A stretch of 64,000 nt of DNA. Origin: Erwinia sp. JUb26. Its GTDB lineage: Bacteria; Pseudomonadota; Gammaproteobacteria; Enterobacterales; Enterobacteriaceae. The notes under the pieces were generated by a model. The model made no database searches. It was not told the DNA's origin and saw nothing but the letters and a program-made list of their open reading frames with translations. The DNA lies in NCBI RefSeq assembly GCF_003751505.1, contig NZ_RJVB01000003.1:432712-496711 (forward strand), given 5' to 3'. Shown piece after piece: positions 25,866 through 32,925 of this stretch (position 1 is its first letter; each line of letters begins with the position of its first letter). The position numbers were made by a program, and so were the translations under genes.

Positions 25866-26941
25866 TGGCGTTTATCAAACTGAGTCACCAGCTTCAATGC
25901 GACAGCCAATAAAGCCAGCGGCGGGAAAATGGCAGTCAGTGGCGCATTGAAAGAGAATAATAATCCCAGATTAACGATGATTTGATCGCTGACGTAGGTC
26001 AGCAGGCCAATAATAGCGCCTGCCGCCAGGCGACTGCCTACACCCGGCGCACGTGGGTTGCTGAAGGTGAAGGGCACGGCAAGTAAAATCATGGCCAGTA
26101 TCAGAATGGGGCGGCCCAGCTTTTGCCACAGTGCAATTCGGAATTCCAGCTCGGGCTGTTCGGTCGCACGCAGATAGCTGATGTAATGATTAAGCTGTGC
26201 AACCGAAAAACTATCGCTCGGCATCATTAACTCCTCCAGACTGGTGTGATTGAAAATTGACTGCCACGGCATGCTGTCATGAAACTGCGACGTCTCGTTG
26301 CCGTTTAGCCAGTTTTTTCGATTCACACCATGTAACGTCCAGTTGCCATCATTGCTAACGGTTGCCGTTTTTGCGTAAAGGTAATAATCGAGCGTCAGGT
26401 CCTGATGATAACGAAATATCTCAATGCCTGCGGGGCGGTTATATTCATCGAGCGTTTTTATGGTGACAAACTCATTATTCCGCCTCGCCCACAGTGTATT
26501 AGCCGAACCGGACGGATTATCACTTCTGGCTTCAGCATTATCTTTTAGCTGCAGCGCCCGCTGCTGAAGAGGTGAAGCCACCCATTCATCCAGAGCGCTC
26601 AGCGCGAGGGTAAAAATAAAGCCGGCGCACAGCGTTATCATCGCAATTCTGACAACGGACAGGCCGGAGACGCGCATTGCGGTGAGTTCCAGGCTTTTCG
26701 ACAGCTGCCCCAGCCCAACAATCCCGCCGAGCAAAGCGATAAAGGGGCCAAGATCGATCAGGCAGCGGGGCAGCTTCATCAACACCACCATCAGTGCCTG
26801 CGTCCAGTGATACCCGCCTGAACTGACATCATCCAGCTCATTAATAAAGTCAAACGTCGAAAAGAGAGGGATTAGCAACGCGGCCGCGGCAGTGAAGCCG
26901 AGGAAAATATTTTTAATCAGATAACGGCTAAAAATGTTCAC
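25862..26941 (-). CDS. LptG-like permease (YjgQ family), second copy
   Basis: A 359-residue membrane protein of LptG length. It has N-terminal helices ([21 protein letters not shown]), the coupling segment [17 protein letters not shown], a large periplasmic beta-jellyroll region (about 130-270) and C-terminal helices. The GTG start at 26941 overlaps the LptF-like stop (GTGA), which fixes the start; frames extending further upstream are read-through of that gene. In LPS export LptF/LptG pair with the LptB ATPase. No lptB or lptC is nearby, and the position beside sphingolipid genes suggests lipid cargo other than LPS. Confidence 0.82.
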   Translation of the reverse strand: MNIFSRYLIKNIFLGFTAAAALLIPLFSTFDFINELDDVSSGGYHWTQALMVVLMKLPRCLIDLGPFIALLGGIVGLGQLSKSLELTAMRVSGLSVVRIAMITLCAGFIFTLALSALDEWVASPLQQRALQLKDNAEARSDNPSGSANTLWARRNNEFVTIKTLDEYNRPAGIEIFRYHQDLTLDYYLYAKTATVSNDGNWTLHGVNRKNWLNGNETSQFHDSMPWQSIFNHTSLEELMMPSDSFSVAQLNHYISYLRATEQPELEFRIALWQKLGRPILILAMILLAVPFTFSNPRAPGVGSRLAAGAIIGLLTYVSDQIIVNLGLLFSFNAPLTAIFPPLALLAVALKLVTQFDKRH

Positions 26942-28008
26942 CGGAAGAATTTCTGCAGCAGCGATGTCTGATGGGCAACCAGCGCCATAAACACCAGCAG
27001 CATCATCAGGGGAACCGTCCACACCCCGGGGAAAGGGGGAATAATATTGCTGGCCACCAGCGAGCGGCTGATGTTGCCGGCATAAAAGATTAAAACAAAC
27101 AGCACGGCTAACGGTAACAGGGTGGCAAAGCGACCCTGGCGTGGGCGTGTCCGGCTTAACGGAATGACCAGCATCGCTATTAATAACGCGCTGATACCCC
27201 GGCTTTCCCGCCACTGAAGTTCGGCGGTATCGGCGGGATCGCGAGAATCAGACAGTTCCGCCATCGATGCCGACTTACTTTTCAGTTCGCTACTGGGCTT
27301 TATCGGTTTGGGATGCAGATTAAAGTTAGTGTAGGTTTGTGCATTATCGTCCGATCCTTTCCGGTCAAGCCGATAGGCCGTTCCACTATGGAGAGTCACC
27401 GCTGGTGATGATGCCGCCGGATTGGTAACCTGAAGCGTGTGTGACCGGAATAAAAAGGTATTGCTGCCGGACGAGCTGTAAATCAGCACGTCCGAAAGAT
27501 GGTTGCTGGCCCGATCGATTTTATCGCTCAAAATCATTCTGCCGCTATCGTTGAGATTAAACTTTTTTTCCTGCAGATGGCTGACATCTAATTCAGACTG
27601 CGCCTGCTGTTTGAGCTGAAATATTTGCGCGTAGGCCCAGGGACGGGCGTACATGGAAAGTAAAGTCACCACAATACCTAAAGGTATGGCCAGGTACATT
27701 ATCGCTTTATAAATCCGTAGCGGGCTGATGCCTGATGCCAGCGCGGCGGTGATTTCAGAATCGTTATAAAGCTGACCAAGCGCAACGGCGACGGAAACAT
27801 AGAGCCCGACGGGGATCAGCATTTCCAGCGCAATCAGAATTTTATAGAAAACAATCGACATCACCGACTGTAGCGCCAGCGTGCCGTTGGCGGCATCGGT
27901 CAGATAGCGTTGGGTCGAATAGCTGGCGAAGATAAAAATCAGGAAACCAATAATGGTCATCACCAGTCGACGTGTTTCAGTCATGATGTAGCGTTCGAAC
28001 ACAAACAT
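26938..28008 (-). CDS. LptF-like permease (YjgP family), second copy
   Basis: A 356-residue YjgP/YjgQ-family permease. FERYIMTETRR at the N-terminus matches the LptF start, followed by helices at about 15-35, 50-80 and 95-125, with the coupling segment LYNDSEITAALASGISP between them. Then come a periplasmic domain of about 150 residues and three C-terminal helices. Housekeeping lptFG normally lies beside pepA, not here, so this is most likely a paralogous pair. It probably exports sphingolipid products toward the outer membrane; that is inference from location. The ribosome site is weak. Confidence 0.82.
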   Translation of the reverse strand: MFVFERYIMTETRRLVMTIIGFLIFIFASYSTQRYLTDAANGTLALQSVMSIVFYKILIALEMLIPVGLYVSVAVALGQLYNDSEITAALASGISPLRIYKAIMYLAIPLGIVVTLLSMYARPWAYAQIFQLKQQAQSELDVSHLQEKKFNLNDSGRMILSDKIDRASNHLSDVLIYSSSGSNTFLFRSHTLQVTNPAASSPAVTLHSGTAYRLDRKGSDDNAQTYTNFNLHPKPIKPSSELKSKSASMAELSDSRDPADTAELQWRESRGISALLIAMLVIPLSRTRPRQGRFATLLPLAVLFVLIFYAGNISRSLVASNIIPPFPGVWTVPLMMLLVFMALVAHQTSLLQKFFR

Positions 28009-28127
28009 AAATATGAAAACCCTACATCAGTCTGAATAATAATGGTGTTTTACGGCCCGCCAGATTAATAGTTCCGTTTCGTTATCGTCTTGCAGATCCG
28101 TGCTATTGCCCCGGAGTGACAGAAAGC

Positions 28128-28155
28128 AAAAAGCCCGCCGGAATTCCCGACGGGC
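28128..28155 (-). terminator. Rho-independent terminator after the GntR gene
   Basis: GCCCGTCGG/CCGGCGGGC hairpin (one G-T pair) followed by TTTTT on the minus strand, 37 bp past the stop of the GntR gene. Confidence 0.85.
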
Positions 28156-28191
28156 TCAGGTTATTAGACGCGAAACGGCTGCGGCTGCCGT

Positions 28192-28869
28192 TTATAAAGA
28201 CGCCATCACGTCGTTGCGTAATTTACTGATGTGATTGCGGATGGAGGCCAGGCTTTTCTCCCGGTCGCCTTCGCGCATGGCGGTCAGCAGATCGAGATGT
28301 TCGGTGTGATTCTCGCTCTGGCGGTGCAGCGGACTGTGCAGGCGGAACAGGCGCACGTTCACCCGCAGCCCCTTTAATACCCCGGCCAGCACCACGTTGC
28401 CGCTGGCTTCCGCAATGGTGTTATGCAGCTTCTCGTCGTAGCGCCAGAAAAGATGCTCCTCGTCGGCCTTCATCAGTTCGTGCAGTTCGGCGATCAGCGC
28501 GTCCAGGGTTGGCGTGCCGATTTTATCCAGCGCCTTGCCCACCGCTTCAACTTCCAGCAACTCGCGCAGCGCCATGGTGTCCAGATACTCTTTGATATCC
28601 ACCGAGCGAACGGTATATGAACGTGCGCCGCGGCGCTCCAGCAGGTTTTCCCCGGCCAGCCTGACCAGCGCTTCACGCATTGGCGTGCGTGAAACCTGCA
28701 GCTCATCGGCTAGGCGCGACTCCGACATTTCGCTGCTGCCCGGAATTTTACGCTCAAGAATTAACTCTTTCAGTAATACATAGACCTGCTCAGACAGGCT
28801 GGCCGATTTCATATACAACGGTTTTGACGCCATAATTGCCGCCAGCGTATGGTCCTGATAGTCAGTCAT
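28192..28869 (-). CDS. GntR-family (FadR/FCD subgroup) regulator
   Basis: About 225 residues: winged helix (ESRLADELQVSRTPMREALVRLAGENLLE, about 50-80) and an FCD all-helical ligand domain with metal-type histidines (YDEKLHNTIAEASGN, HTEHLDLL, RNHISKL). ATG 28869 is chosen; a GTG two codons upstream is equally possible. It is the last gene of the minus-strand catabolic operon, ahead of a strong terminator. It probably binds the GTATAC repeats between the two divergent operons and responds to a carboxylated or amino-acid intermediate. Confidence 0.8.
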   Translation of the reverse strand: MTDYQDHTLAAIMASKPLYMKSASLSEQVYVLLKELILERKIPGSSEMSESRLADELQVSRTPMREALVRLAGENLLERRGARSYTVRSVDIKEYLDTMALRELLEVEAVGKALDKIGTPTLDALIAELHELMKADEEHLFWRYDEKLHNTIAEASGNVVLAGVLKGLRVNVRLFRLHSPLHRQSENHTEHLDLLTAMREGDREKSLASIRNHISKLRNDVMASL

Positions 28870-28914
28870 CTTCACGCAGTTTCCAGTAGTTAATTCCGCC
28901 GCTAGTTTACCGAA

Positions 28915-30327
28915 TTATCGTTCCGATGGGAAAGGAACCGCACAGGCGAGGAAACGCCCGTTGCCCGCCACGCCACTGAACTGATTATCGGCCCAGACCG
29001 CCACGCCTTGTGACAGGGTTACCGCAGGCCAGGCCTGAACCTCTTTCCCTTCATACGGTGTGTGGTCGGCGTTGGTGTGCAGCATGGCGCTGCCGATCGT
29101 TTTCGGCGTTTGCGTATCCCAGATCACCAGATCGGCATCGGATCCGGGGGCGAGCGTGCCCTTCTGCGGATAGAGGCCGTACAGCTTCGCCGGAGCGGTG
29201 GCAGTTAAATCGACAAAGCGCTGCGCAGACAGGCGATTTTTCAGCACGCCTTCGCTCATCAACAGCGGCATGCGCGTTTCCAGCCCGGCGATGCCGTTTG
29301 GCACCAGATCGAAAGAAGCATTTTCGCCGTGCAGCTTTTTACCGCTGGCATCGTTATTAAACGGGCAGTGGTCCGAAGAAAAAATGGTGAAGGTGCCGTT
29401 GGCCAGCGCCGTCCACACCGCGTTCTGGCTGTCGGTATCGCGCGGCGGCGGACTGCAAATGCATTTCGCACCGTGGAAGCTGTCATCAATCCCGAGGTCT
29501 TCCGCCGTCAGGAACAGGTACTGCGGACAGGTTTCCGAGAAAATATGCATGCCCTGGCCGCGCGCCCAGTAGATTTGCTCAATCGCCGCCCGGCTGGAGA
29601 CGTGCACCAGCAGGATCGGTACATCGACCAGTTCGGCCAGTGAAATCGCGCGGTGGGTGGCCTCGCGTTCGCCGATCGGCGAGTGGGCGAGGGCATGATA
29701 GCGCGGGGCGATTTTTCCCTGCTTCTTCAGCCGCTCGGTCAGCCAGTTAATACAGTCATCATTCTCCGCATGGATCATCGAAATCGCGCCCAATTCGCGG
29801 GCGGCATCCAGCACATCCAGAATATGGTGATCCGACAGTTTCAGCGCCTCATAGGTCATATAGATCTTAAATGAGGTGTAGCCCTGGGCGATCATGGCCG
29901 GCAGCTCGGCAATCACCGCCGGGTTGGCATCGGTAATAATGAGATGGAAGGCGTAGTCAATGCAGGCCTTACCTTCGGCGCGTCGATGGTAGTCGTTAAC
30001 GGCATCCTGCAGGCTCTGCCCCTTAAACTGCATGGCAAACGGAATCACCGTGGTAGTGCCCCCGCAGGCGGCAGAGCGCGTTCCGCTGTTAAAGTCGTCG
30101 GCGCCGACTGAGCCATCGGTAGAGGGCTGGTCGAGATGGCAGTGCGCATCCACGCCGCCCGGCGTGACCATCCGCCCGGCGGCATCAATCACCTGGCGCG
30201 CGTCTTCGCCATTCAGCCCGGCAGCAATCATGCTGATTTTGCCGTCGCGGATGCCGATATCGCCGTGATAACGGTCGGCGGCGGTAATGATATCGGCATT
30301 TTTCACAATCAGATCGAACGTGCTCAT
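28915..30327 (-). CDS. Dihydropyrimidinase/hydantoinase
   Basis: A 470-residue cyclic amidohydrolase. Metal ligands are His62 and His64 (AHCHLD), carboxylated Lys154 (SFKIYMTY), and later His residues (MIHAEND, LVHVSS) with Asp in SSDHCPF. It opens the ring of hydantoins or dihydropyrimidines to N-carbamoyl amino acids. Its start overlaps the permease stop by 4 nt. With an M20 amidohydrolase across the divergent promoter (a possible N-carbamoylase), it could release an amino acid that the fused FAD enzyme oxidises. Confidence 0.88.
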   Translation of the reverse strand: MSTFDLIVKNADIITAADRYHGDIGIRDGKISMIAAGLNGEDARQVIDAAGRMVTPGGVDAHCHLDQPSTDGSVGADDFNSGTRSAACGGTTTVIPFAMQFKGQSLQDAVNDYHRRAEGKACIDYAFHLIITDANPAVIAELPAMIAQGYTSFKIYMTYEALKLSDHHILDVLDAARELGAISMIHAENDDCINWLTERLKKQGKIAPRYHALAHSPIGEREATHRAISLAELVDVPILLVHVSSRAAIEQIYWARGQGMHIFSETCPQYLFLTAEDLGIDDSFHGAKCICSPPPRDTDSQNAVWTALANGTFTIFSSDHCPFNNDASGKKLHGENASFDLVPNGIAGLETRMPLLMSEGVLKNRLSAQRFVDLTATAPAKLYGLYPQKGTLAPGSDADLVIWDTQTPKTIGSAMLHTNADHTPYEGKEVQAWPAVTLSQGVAVWADNQFSGVAGNGRFLACAVPFPSER

Positions 30328-31073
30328 CGCTGTGTCTCCTTAGCCAGCGCGGCGCTGGTGTCGGTTAACGGGGCCTTTTTCGCCGGGCGGCTGTGCTGGG
30401 TGCTCTGATATGCCTTCGCGTAGTGCAGCTCGATGCGCCGCTGAATAAAGTCCCACAGCGTGGTGAGGATCAGGTAGTAGGTCGCCGCCACCATAAACAG
30501 CTCCAGCACCATAAACTGCTCCTGCATCAGGATCTGCGTGCGGCGCAGCAGCTCCTCCATTGAAATCACCGAGGCTATCGAGGTGGTTTTCAGCAGGCCG
30601 TTAAAACTGTTCCCCAGCGACGGCAGGATCAGCCGCATGGTCTGCGGGAAAATCACGTAGCGCGCCACGCCGGCGTGGTTGAAGCCCAGCGCCCTTGCCG
30701 CATTGATTTGCCCCTTCGGCAATGCCTGCACGCCGCCGCGAATAATCTCCGCCAGATAGGCCGCCTCATTCAGCACCAGCCCGGTGATCACCGCTTCGAT
30801 CACCGTAAAGCGAATGCCGATCTGCGGCAGGCCGGTGTAGATAATAATCAGCTGCACCAGCAGCGGCGTACCGCGGAAAATCCAGATATAGGTACGCGCT
30901 AACTGATTAACCCAGGACCAGGGCGACAGCCTGGCGAAGGCCAGCACCACACCCAGTACCAGCCCACCCGCCATTCCAGCCAGGGTTAACAGGACGGTAT
31001 TCACCGCCCCAAGGAAAATGAAATAGTTGGTGAGATAATGGAAGTAGCCTTCCCAGCTCCAGCCCTGAATCAT
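30324..31073 (-). CDS. Amino-acid ABC transporter permease (HisM/GlnP type)
   Basis: A 249-residue inner-membrane permease with about five helices. It carries the polar amino-acid permease loop EAAYLAEIIRGGVQALPKGQINAARALGF, the EAA motif contacting the ATPase. AGGA precedes the ATG. It is the only permease gene here, so it probably works as a homodimer with the ATPase at 37113. Operon neighbours are the binding protein upstream and the hydantoinase downstream. Confidence 0.88.
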   Translation of the reverse strand: MIQGWSWEGYFHYLTNYFIFLGAVNTVLLTLAGMAGGLVLGVVLAFARLSPWSWVNQLARTYIWIFRGTPLLVQLIIIYTGLPQIGIRFTVIEAVITGLVLNEAAYLAEIIRGGVQALPKGQINAARALGFNHAGVARYVIFPQTMRLILPSLGNSFNGLLKTTSIASVISMEELLRRTQILMQEQFMVLELFMVAATYYLILTTLWDFIQRRIELHYAKAYQSTQHSRPAKKAPLTDTSAALAKETQR

Positions 31074-31091
31074 AGTGAGAGTTCCTGTGGT

Positions 31092-31907
31092 TTAAGAGGA
31101 GGGGCCCTGAACGCTAAAGTTCCCGGGGATCATTTCCGCGCCGTATTTCTTAAACAGCGCAGGCAGGCTGCCGTCGGCATTCATCTTATTCAGCGCATCG
31201 GCGGCGGCGGCGGCCAGCTTCGGATCTTTAAAGGCGATCGCCACCGGGGTTGGCTCCAGGCCCGAAATCACCTGCTTAAACATCCCTTTGTGCTGATAGT
31301 CGGCGGCCACGGCGTCAATACTGATCACCGCATTCACCTGGCCTGCGCGCAGCGCCTGGAAGGCGACCGTGAAGTTGTCGAAGGTATGGATATCAACCGG
31401 TTTGAGGTTTTTGGCCACCAGCTGCTGACTGATTTTGCGGATGGTGGTTTCTTCAAAGCCGCCCAGCTCCACGCCCACGCTTTTCCCGGCCAGATCTTCA
31501 ACTTTGGTGATTTTCCCTGCATCGGCAGGCGGGGTAGAAATACTCACGGCCTGGCTTTCATACGGGATCATGTACATCATTTTGGCGCGTGCCGGGGTGA
31601 AGAAAATGCCGGTATTGATCATATCCCAGCGGCCGCCCTGCAGGCCGGGCACCATCGCCGAGAACTCAATGCGGGTGTAATCGGCTTTCAGGCACAGGCG
31701 TTTGGCAATCTCCTCGCCCATCTCAATGCGCATGCCCTTTAACTTGCCTTCACCGTCGACGTACTGCAGCGGCGGCAGCGTTGGGTTGGTAGACATTTTC
31801 AGTTCGCCTGAGGTGACCAGGCTGGCTCCCTGCGGTGCCGTACAGTCGGCGAAGCAGCTGCCGGACAGCAGCGTTAACGCGGCTAATAAGGTTAATTTGG
31901 CGTTCAT
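31092..31907 (-). CDS. Periplasmic amino-acid-type binding protein
   Basis: A 271-residue solute-binding protein, family 3. The signal peptide (AALTLLSGSCFA) is followed by a bilobal domain with PLQYVDGEGKLKGMRIEMGEEIA and the lobe-2 motif VGVELGGFEET. GGAGAATC precedes the ATG. It delivers the substrate to the adjacent permease. The ligand is unknown; context suggests a hydantoin-like, carbamoylated or modified amino acid. Confidence 0.85.
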   Translation of the reverse strand: MNAKLTLLAALTLLSGSCFADCTAPQGASLVTSGELKMSTNPTLPPLQYVDGEGKLKGMRIEMGEEIAKRLCLKADYTRIEFSAMVPGLQGGRWDMINTGIFFTPARAKMMYMIPYESQAVSISTPPADAGKITKVEDLAGKSVGVELGGFEETTIRKISQQLVAKNLKPVDIHTFDNFTVAFQALRAGQVNAVISIDAVAADYQHKGMFKQVISGLEPTPVAIAFKDPKLAAAAADALNKMNADGSLPALFKKYGAEMIPGNFSVQGPSS

Positions 31908-31940
31908 GGTGATTCTCCGGGTGTCAATTCAGGCCAGTGA

Positions 31941-32837
31941 TTAATGCTGGAAGCTGTTCAGCACGTTTAGTTTTTCTAATTCATGACGTAAAACATGATG
32001 CAGGTCGTCGGCCAGCGGCAGGCGCGGCGCGCGCGGGATGCCGACCTCCAGCCCAATCATCGACAGACCGGCCTTGCTGGCGGCCACGTAGTGCGGTCCG
32101 CCGACGGCGCGCACCACCGGCAGGATCTGGTGATACAGGGCGAGGGCCGCGTCGCGATCCAGGCGATCCGCCGCGACTTCAAACATCTGCGCGCACTGCG
32201 ACGGCAGCAGATTAGAGGCCACGGCCACCCAGCCGCAGGCGCCCAGCCAGAAGGATTCGTAGCCGAGGATCCCGGCAAAGACGTTCATCCGATCGCCGCA
32301 CAGCTCGATAATGTCGCGAACGCGGGTCACTTCCAGCGTGGATTCCTTGATGTAGCTGACGGTGTCGATCTGCGACAGGCGGGCGACGGTTTTCGGCAGC
32401 AGGTCAACGTTGGCGGTGGCCGGATTGTTGTAAATCATGATCGGAATGGAGATCGCTTCCCCGACCGCGCGATAGTGGGCAAACAGTTCGTCTTCGTTCG
32501 GGCAGCTGTAGAACGGTGGAATGATCATTACCCCGTCGGCACCCATATTTTCCGCTTCTTTGCTCAGCTCAACGCACTCCGGGGTCCACTCGGCACCGGT
32601 CCCCATCAGCACCGGCACGCGCCCGTTTGCGGTGCAAATCACCGTTTCGGTGACCAGTTGGCGCTCTTCACGGCTCATCGATAAAAATTCGCCGGTGCTG
32701 CCGAGTGGAATAAGCCCATGAATTCCCTGTTCAATTTGCCAGTTAACCAGTTTTTTCAAAGCTGGCACATCTATTGCTGAACCATCAGGGGTAAAGGGGG
32801 TAATCAATACCGTGTAAGTGCCGCGAAACGTAGACAT
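31941..32837 (-). CDS. Dihydrodipicolinate synthase/N-acetylneuraminate lyase family protein
   Basis: A 298-residue TIM-barrel class I aldolase/dehydratase. The Schiff-base lysine is Lys164 (SYIKEST), the catalytic tyrosine Tyr136 (MIYNNPA), and the substrate loop PLGSTGEF is at 44-51. ATG 32837 is fixed by AAGGAACTCAGC. It is first in the minus-strand operon. It is unlikely to be housekeeping DapA because of this catabolic context; relatives include deaminases of D-hydroxyproline catabolism and keto-acid aldolases. The precise reaction is open. Confidence 0.8.
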   Translation of the reverse strand: MSTFRGTYTVLITPFTPDGSAIDVPALKKLVNWQIEQGIHGLIPLGSTGEFLSMSREERQLVTETVICTANGRVPVLMGTGAEWTPECVELSKEAENMGADGVMIIPPFYSCPNEDELFAHYRAVGEAISIPIMIYNNPATANVDLLPKTVARLSQIDTVSYIKESTLEVTRVRDIIELCGDRMNVFAGILGYESFWLGACGWVAVASNLLPSQCAQMFEVAADRLDRDAALALYHQILPVVRAVGGPHYVAASKAGLSMIGLEVGIPRAPRLPLADDLHHVLRHELEKLNVLNSFQH

Positions 32838-32875
32838 GCTGAGTTCCTTGAGAAAGTTCTTGATGAACACCGTTT

Positions 32876-32905
32876 GTATACCGTATACGTACTGTATACG
32901 TATAC
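32876..32905. promoter_or_regulatory. Four GTATAC hexamers between divergent operons
   Basis: GTATAC occurs at 32876, 32883, 32894 and 32900, forming overlapping palindromes within 30 bp. FCD-type GntR regulators typically bind short dyads of this kind, and the only such regulator nearby is the gene at 28192. The array would block or drive both promoters at once. Confidence 0.65.
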
Positions 32906-32925
32906 GATGTCGGAGCACAAGATCT

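Noticed and set aside
26942..27214. N-terminal extension of the LptG-like protein
   Set aside because: The extension reads through the LptF-like gene in another frame; the GTG at 26941 gives the normal LptG length and GTGA coupling.
31941..32837. Housekeeping DapA
   Set aside because: The catabolic operon context, the shared GTATAC control region and sequence differences favour a family relative.
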